NCBI GenBank assembly: GCA_029553295.1
Contig: JAKPCK010000062.1
Span: 1 to 61,176, forward strand
Source of the DNA: Deltaproteobacteria bacterium
Lineage (GTDB): Bacteria > Desulfobacterota > Syntrophorhabdia > Syntrophorhabdales > Syntrophorhabdaceae
DNA length: 61,176 bases
Direction: 5' to 3'
Shown: piece by piece, positions 56,827 to 61,176 of the stretch
Layout: each line of letters starts with the position of its first letter
How positions within the stretch are numbered: position 1 is the stretch's first letter
Made by a program: the position numbers and the translations under genes
Notes under the pieces: model-generated
What the model saw: the letters and a program-made list of their open reading frames with translations, nothing else
What the model was told of the DNA's origin: nothing
Database searches by the model: none

Positions 56827-57768
56827 ATGAAAGGCATAACCGTTAAAGAACTTCTGGAAGACAGGGAGTATGGGCTTGAATTAGAGGTAGTGGCAGGGTC
56901 TAAAGGTCTATCAAGAAAGATATATAACACGAAGATACAGAAATTAGGCCTTGTTGCCACGGGCAACATGATATATATGCACCCCCACAGGATACAGATA
57001 CTTGGCAATACAGAGATCTCGTATCTTATGTCCTTAAAGGATGAGGAAAGCAAAAAGATAATAAAAGAACTCTGCAAACAGGATGTGGTCTGTTTTGTTA
57101 TAACAAGGAACCTCAAGGTCCCTGAATATTTTATACAGGAGGCAGAGCCAAAGAACCTGCCCCTTTTGAAGACGAAACTCGTTACATCTGTTTTTATTGA
57201 GAGGATTACAAAGCTACTCGAGGAGAGGCTTGCCCCATCTACTACTGTCCATGGCGTATTTATGGATGTATTTGGTGTTGGTGTGCTGATAATAGGGAGG
57301 CCCGGGATAGGTAAAAGCGAGAGCGCCCTTGAGCTTATAATGAGGGGGCACAGGCTCATTGTAGACGACATCACATATGTCAAAAAAGTCGGTGCCATAG
57401 AGCTCTATGGCGAATCCCCTGAGATGATTAAAAACCTCCTTGAGATTAGGGGGATAGGCATTGTGGATATAAGGCGGCTCTTCGGTGCATCTTCTATCTG
57501 CGATAAAAAGAGGATAGATTTTGTAGTTGAGCTTATTGACTGGGATGATAAGACAGAGTGTGAGAGGGTGGGGTTGAAGGAGGACAAATACAGGCTTTTG
57601 GGCATAGACCTGCCCTTGATAAAGATACCTGTAAGCCTGGGTAGAAATGTCTCGGCAATAATAGAGCTTGCCTGCAGGAATCATGTATTGAAACAGCAGG
57701 GGATAAATACGGCATTAGAGCTTGAGGAAAAGATTATAAAGACCACAAAGGCAACGAAGAGACAATGA
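56827..57768 (+). CDS. hprK: HPr kinase/phosphorylase
   Basis: HprK phosphorylates and dephosphorylates HPr on Ser46. The 313-residue protein has the N-terminal domain (KELLEDREYGLELEVVAGSKGL ... RKIYNTKIQKLGL) and the C-terminal kinase with Walker A GRPGIGKSE (G162-K163-S164). The LIMRGHRLIVDD and EIRGIGIVDIRRLFG segments (the family signature) follow. Length fits the family. Ser46 is present in the HPr encoded downstream, so the pair is consistent. The stop overlaps rapZ by 4 bases. Confidence 0.96.
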   Translation: MKGITVKELLEDREYGLELEVVAGSKGLSRKIYNTKIQKLGLVATGNMIYMHPHRIQILGNTEISYLMSLKDEESKKIIKELCKQDVVCFVITRNLKVPEYFIQEAEPKNLPLLKTKLVTSVFIERITKLLEERLAPSTTVHGVFMDVFGVGVLIIGRPGIGKSESALELIMRGHRLIVDDITYVKKVGAIELYGESPEMIKNLLEIRGIGIVDIRRLFGASSICDKKRIDFVVELIDWDDKTECERVGLKEDKYRLLGIDLPLIKIPVSLGRNVSAIIELACRNHVLKQQGINTALELEEKIIKTTKATKRQ

Positions 57769-58610
57769 AGGTAGTCATTATAAGCGGTATATCAGGTTCT
57801 GGGAAGTCAACGTTTTTAAGGGCCCTTGAGGATGCAGGGTTTTTCTGTGTGGACAACTTCCCTGTTATATTGATGGAGAGATTTCTCAAGGTCTGCGAAT
57901 CCCCGGACAGCAACATATCTAAGGTTGCCTTTGTCGTGGACATAAGGGCAAGGGGTTTTTTTGATAAGGGCAAAAAGATAATAAGAAACCTAAAAGAAGA
58001 ATATAATGCAGAGGTTATCTTTCTTGAAAGCAGTGATGATGTCCTCATCAGGAGATTCAGTGAGACGAGGAGGATGCACCCTATATACGACTCCCATAGT
58101 GTAAAGGATGCCCTAAGAGAGGAGAGGGAGGCTGTAGAATGGCTCAAAAAACTCTCCAACAAGGTTATAGATACATCGCAGCTTACCACCCATGAATTAA
58201 GAAGGGTTGTTATGGGCATATATGCTAAGGGCGAAAGGGGTATCAAGATAAACCTCATGTCCTTTGGTTTCAGCTACGGCATACCCCTGGAGGCTGATAT
58301 GGTATTTGATGTCCGATTTCTGCCCAACCCTTATTTTGTAGAGGGGCTAAAGGATAAGACAGGGCTTGCAGATGCAATAGGGGACTATATAAAATCTGAC
58401 CGGGTTTTTGAAGAATATTTTCTTTCACTTTCAAATTTTTTGTTATATCTTATTCCTCTGTTTGAAAAAGAGGGAAAGAGCTATCTCACTATCTCTATAG
58501 GATGCACAGGGGGAAAACACAGGTCTGTTTTCGTAACAAGGGAGCTTGAGAAGGTGCTTACCTCAAAGGGATATAACATAGCAACCACTCATAGAGATAT
58601 AAATAGATAG
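57765..58610 (+). CDS. rapZ: RapZ/YvcJ-like nucleotide-binding protein
   Basis: The 281-residue P-loop protein has Walker A GISGSGKSTFLRALED at the N-terminus, DFVL-like FVVDIRARGF, and the family's C-terminal RFLPNPYFVEGL and GCTGGKHRSVFVTREL blocks. In enterobacteria RapZ controls GlmS synthesis through small RNA decay; in other bacteria its role is less clear. The location between hprK and PTS genes is the conserved arrangement. Confidence 0.94.
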   Translation: MKVVIISGISGSGKSTFLRALEDAGFFCVDNFPVILMERFLKVCESPDSNISKVAFVVDIRARGFFDKGKKIIRNLKEEYNAEVIFLESSDDVLIRRFSETRRMHPIYDSHSVKDALREEREAVEWLKKLSNKVIDTSQLTTHELRRVVMGIYAKGERGIKINLMSFGFSYGIPLEADMVFDVRFLPNPYFVEGLKDKTGLADAIGDYIKSDRVFEEYFLSLSNFLLYLIPLFEKEGKSYLTISIGCTGGKHRSVFVTRELEKVLTSKGYNIATTHRDINR

Positions 58611-58627
58611 GGAGACTGGAGGCATTA

Positions 58628-59038
58628 ATGGTAGGGATTATAATTGTAGCACATTTCAAACTTGCAGAAGAGATGGTCAATGCTGTTAACCTTATTGTAG
58701 GAAAACAGGAGCAGCTTGAACCGATAGGTATGTCCCCCAATGATGATATGGAGAATGTCAAAAAAAAGATAACAAACAGTATAAAGGCCGTTGATTCAGG
58801 AGATGGTGTCATTATCCTTACAGATATGTTTGGCGGCACGCCATCCAACATAAGCCTCTCATTTTTAGAGGAGGGTAAGGTAGAGGTTGTAACAGGGGTA
58901 AACCTGCCCATGCTCATAAAACTGGCAACCTACCGGAAGGATAAACCAATAGGAGAGCTTGCCCGATTTATTACCAGCTATGGACAGAAAAACATATATC
59001 TTGCCACAGATGTGCTTAAATCAAGGGGGAAGGAATAG
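58628..59038 (+). CDS. PTS mannose-family EIIA component
   Basis: The 136-residue EIIA-Man-type protein starts MVGIIIVAHFKLAEEMVNAV with the phospho-acceptor H9. DGVIILTDMFGGTPSNISLSF carries the conserved active-site Asp. No EIIB, EIIC or EIID gene is in the window, so it likely serves regulation rather than sugar import. The RBS (GGAGAC-GGAGG) is good. Its TAG overlaps the downstream GTG (TAGTG). Confidence 0.92.
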   Translation: MVGIIIVAHFKLAEEMVNAVNLIVGKQEQLEPIGMSPNDDMENVKKKITNSIKAVDSGDGVIILTDMFGGTPSNISLSFLEEGKVEVVTGVNLPMLIKLATYRKDKPIGELARFITSYGQKNIYLATDVLKSRGKE

Positions 59039-59043
59039 TGTCC

Positions 59044-59310
59044 ATGATAGAGGGTGAATTTACCATTAAAAACAGGCTTGGTCTACATGCAAGGCCTGCC
59101 GCCCTCTTTGTTAAAAAGGCAAGTGAATTTTTCTCTGAGGTGTGGGTGGAGAAGGACGGGACAAGGGTAAATGGAAAAAGTATAATGGGCCTTCTTATGC
59201 TTGCCTGCCCCCTGGGGAGCAAGGTAAAGCTCCAGATAGAAGGTGAAGACGAGGCAGTTGCCTTAAAAGAACTGGGAAAACTAATAGAGGATGGCTTTTA
59301 CGAGGAATGA
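59044..59310 (+). CDS. ptsH: HPr phosphocarrier protein
   Basis: HPr receives phosphate from EI at His15 and is regulated at Ser46 by HprK. Starting at ATG 59044 places the His in GLHARPAA at residue 15 and the Ser in NGKSIMGLL at residue 46, exactly the canonical positions, and gives 88 residues. A GTG at 59038 would shift both by two. AAGGA upstream serves as RBS. The stop overlaps ptsI by 4 bases. Confidence 0.96.
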   Translation: MIEGEFTIKNRLGLHARPAALFVKKASEFFSEVWVEKDGTRVNGKSIMGLLMLACPLGSKVKLQIEGEDEAVALKELGKLIEDGFYEE

Positions 59311-61094
59311 AAGAAGAGGTATTTGTAAACAAGACGCTTAAAGGCACAGGTGTTTCATCAGGGATAACAACAGGCTATGTGTATCTCCTCGAGAGGGGAA
59401 AGATATCCATAAAAAAGATTGCATTAAAGGAAGACCAGATAGAAAAAGAGATATGGAGGTTTAAGACAGCCATAAAAAAGGCCATAAACGAGTTGAATAA
59501 TATTAAACAGTCCATACCTGATGATGAGGTGCGAAGGCATACATTTATAATCGATGCCCATATACTCATGCTGCAGGATGATTTTTTCTCCAAAGAGGTG
59601 ATCGAGACCTTAAAGAGGGAGAAAATAAACACAGAGTGGGCCCTTGATATCGTAGTCTCCAAGTTCCTCTCAAGCTTTGAGGGTATAGAAGACCCTTATC
59701 TAAAGGAGCGCGGTCAGGACCTTAAATATATATATGACAGGCTTTTAAGGATACTGGTAAAAGGCAAGACACCAGGGATTGAGACTGTAAACAAGAAGGC
59801 TGCAAGGGGTATTATAGTGGCCCATGATCTTTCACCTGCAGATACCATACAATTAAACCTCAACAGGATCTCCGGTTTTGTTACAGATGTGGGTGGCAGG
59901 ACATCCCATACATCCATCGTTGCAAGGGCACTGGAGATACCTGCAGTGGTAGGGGTGAGCAACATAACAAGTCTGGTAAAGAATAACGACAGGATTATTG
60001 TAGACGGTGACGAAGGTATCGTCATAATAAATCCCACCAGAGAGGTTCAGAGGGATTATATAGCCAGGCAGTTGAAGCTCAAGAGCCTAAAAAAGGAGCT
60101 TTTGAAGATAGCAAGGCTGAAATCAGAGACCAGGGATGGATTTAAGATAAAGGTGGGCGCCAATATAGAGCTCCTTGCGGAGATGGATATAGTTGAGAGA
60201 TATGGTGCCCAGGGTATAGGTCTTTACAGGACAGAGTATATTTATCTATCCAGAAAGACCCTACCCACAGAGGCTGAACACTATCATATATACAGAAAGT
60301 TGGCACAGAACAAAAACCTTGAATATATTACCATCAGGACCCTTGATATAGGCGGGGACAAGTTTGCCTCGCAGATAGAGATGGCCAAGGAGATTAACCC
60401 TGCCATGGGTCTGAGGGCCATAAGGCTGTGTATAAAAGAGGTGGACCTTTTTAAGACACAACTTAAGGGTATATTAAGGGCAAGCGCCTACGGACCCTTA
60501 AAGATACTGATACCCATGGTTTCCGGCGTGGAGGAGGTAAGAAAGACAAAGGCAATTATAAAGGAATGCATGGAGGAACTGGAGCAGAAACATATAGACT
60601 TTAACAGGGATATAAAGATAGGCATAATGATAGAGGTGCCTGCCACATGCATGATAAGCGATATACTGGCAGAGGAGGTGGATTTTTTCAGTATAGGGAC
60701 AAACGACCTCATACAATACACCCTTGCCATAGATAGGGGGAATGAATATGTATCCTACCTCTATGAACCCCTTCACCCTGCAGTCCTGAGGATGATAAAA
60801 TATGTAGTAGATGTGGCCCATAACCACGAGATTGAGGTGGCCATGTGCGGTGAGATGGCAGGCGAGGCCCTCTATATACCAGTCCTTGTAGGGCTGGGTC
60901 TCGATGAGATAAGTATGAACCCCTATTCTGTCCCGAGGGCAAAGAAGATCATAAGGGGCATTGAACATAGCTACTGTAAGGATATTGTCTCAGAGATAAT
61001 GGGGAAAGAATCACCAAAAGATGCCGAGTATATGCTAAGAAAAGAGATGGCAAGGCTGTTCCCACAGGATTTTATGAAGTGTTACGATGAATAG
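59307..61094 (+). CDS. ptsI: PTS enzyme I
   Basis: EI transfers phosphate from PEP to HPr. The 595-residue protein has the N-terminal phosphohistidine domain with H201 in GGRTSHTSIVARAL. The PEP-binding C-terminal TIM barrel includes GIGLYRTEYIYLSR, RTLDIGGDK, IEVPATCMISDILAEEVDFFSIGTNDLIQYTLA and the catalytic Cys in EVAMCGEMAG. Length is close to that of sugar-PTS EI. No sugar permease genes are found, so this EI, HPr, EIIA, PtsN and HprK set resembles a regulatory PTS. Confidence 0.96.
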   Translation: MKEEVFVNKTLKGTGVSSGITTGYVYLLERGKISIKKIALKEDQIEKEIWRFKTAIKKAINELNNIKQSIPDDEVRRHTFIIDAHILMLQDDFFSKEVIETLKREKINTEWALDIVVSKFLSSFEGIEDPYLKERGQDLKYIYDRLLRILVKGKTPGIETVNKKAARGIIVAHDLSPADTIQLNLNRISGFVTDVGGRTSHTSIVARALEIPAVVGVSNITSLVKNNDRIIVDGDEGIVIINPTREVQRDYIARQLKLKSLKKELLKIARLKSETRDGFKIKVGANIELLAEMDIVERYGAQGIGLYRTEYIYLSRKTLPTEAEHYHIYRKLAQNKNLEYITIRTLDIGGDKFASQIEMAKEINPAMGLRAIRLCIKEVDLFKTQLKGILRASAYGPLKILIPMVSGVEEVRKTKAIIKECMEELEQKHIDFNRDIKIGIMIEVPATCMISDILAEEVDFFSIGTNDLIQYTLAIDRGNEYVSYLYEPLHPAVLRMIKYVVDVAHNHEIEVAMCGEMAGEALYIPVLVGLGLDEISMNPYSVPRAKKIIRGIEHSYCKDIVSEIMGKESPKDAEYMLRKEMARLFPQDFMKCYDE

Positions 61095-61176
61095 AGACCC
61101 TACAGTCTTTTACCCTGAGGTACACCTGTGGGACCATGTTGGTTATGTATGTTGTCTGTAATTATTTAAAATAAAT

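Overview
This window reads as a chromosomal segment of a diderm (Gram-negative) bacterium of moderately low GC. Its gene set includes the KDO/LPS-export genes kdsA, kdsD, lptB and an LptC/LptA-like protein, pal, a FadL-type porin, rpoN, ptsN, hprK, rapZ and a transporter-less PTS. That combination is typical of Desulfobacterota ('deltaproteobacteria') and neighbouring phyla such as Nitrospirota; this placement is inference from gene content only. Coding density is high, many genes overlap by 4 bases (ATGA/GTGA), and there are no insertion sequences, phage genes, rRNA genes or CRISPR arrays. One tRNA gene (Ala, anticodon CGC) is present.

Layout. 1-1.8 kb: a DNA methyltransferase followed by a BsaWI-like endonuclease, a likely type II restriction-modification pair with a CCGG-core site. 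1.8-3.5 kb: MFS transporter plus secreted cupin. 3.5-5.9 kb (minus): MBL-fold protein, small beta-sandwich protein and a radical SAM enzyme that appears to start at ACG. 6.0 kb: rpmB. 6.3-19.2 kb (minus): mobB, NUDIX, a glycan cassette (two glycosyltransferases, DegT aminotransferase, sugar epimerase/dehydratase), a B12-type radical SAM protein, MltD, fmt-def, a lysine 2,3-aminomutase-like protein, pal, a 55-residue lipoprotein and a PfkB kinase. 19.3-24.2 kb: FadL porin, two Gate-domain membrane proteins, hisS, a ThDP enzyme. 24.4-29.1 kb: an XRE-cupin regulator followed by a complete arginine-to-spermidine route by the carboxyspermidine pathway (pyruvoyl arginine decarboxylase, agmatinase, carboxynorspermidine synthase, NspC). 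29.1-31.1 kb (minus): B12-type radical SAM protein and rhomboid protease. 31.1-40.5 kb: galT, glgA, a histidine kinase and receiver pair, single-chain purL and an extended PurN-like protein. 40.6-45.1 kb: tRNA-Ala, a lipoprotein, then on the minus strand isochorismatase-like, flavodoxin-like, a small exported protein, hpt and an MBL hydrolase. 45.4-61.1 kb (plus): aminotransferase, hom, apgM-like, pyrG, kdsA, kdsD, lptC/lptA fusion, lptB, rpoN, hpf, ptsN, hprK, rapZ, PTS EIIA, HPr and EI.

Most interesting points. (1) Two parS-like 14-16 bp palindromes (30400-30413, inside a coding region, and 42241-42256), suggesting the segment lies in the origin-proximal part of the chromosome. (2) A compact spermidine operon behind a regulator whose promoter region carries two copies of the inverted repeat AGTTTA-N6-TAAACT. 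(3) A two-hairpin, mutually exclusive, attenuator-like leader immediately upstream of hpf. (4) A radical SAM gene with no canonical start upstream of its essential Cys cluster but an ACG at ideal distance from a GAGGAG ribosome binding site. (5) An LptC-LptA fusion in a kds/lpt cluster lacking kdsC. (6) An in-frame TGA near the end of a small exported protein with recognisable coding continuing past it. (7) A hom-apgM pair suggesting a non-ThrB homoserine kinase.

No database search was possible. Family names rest on motifs and overall resemblance.
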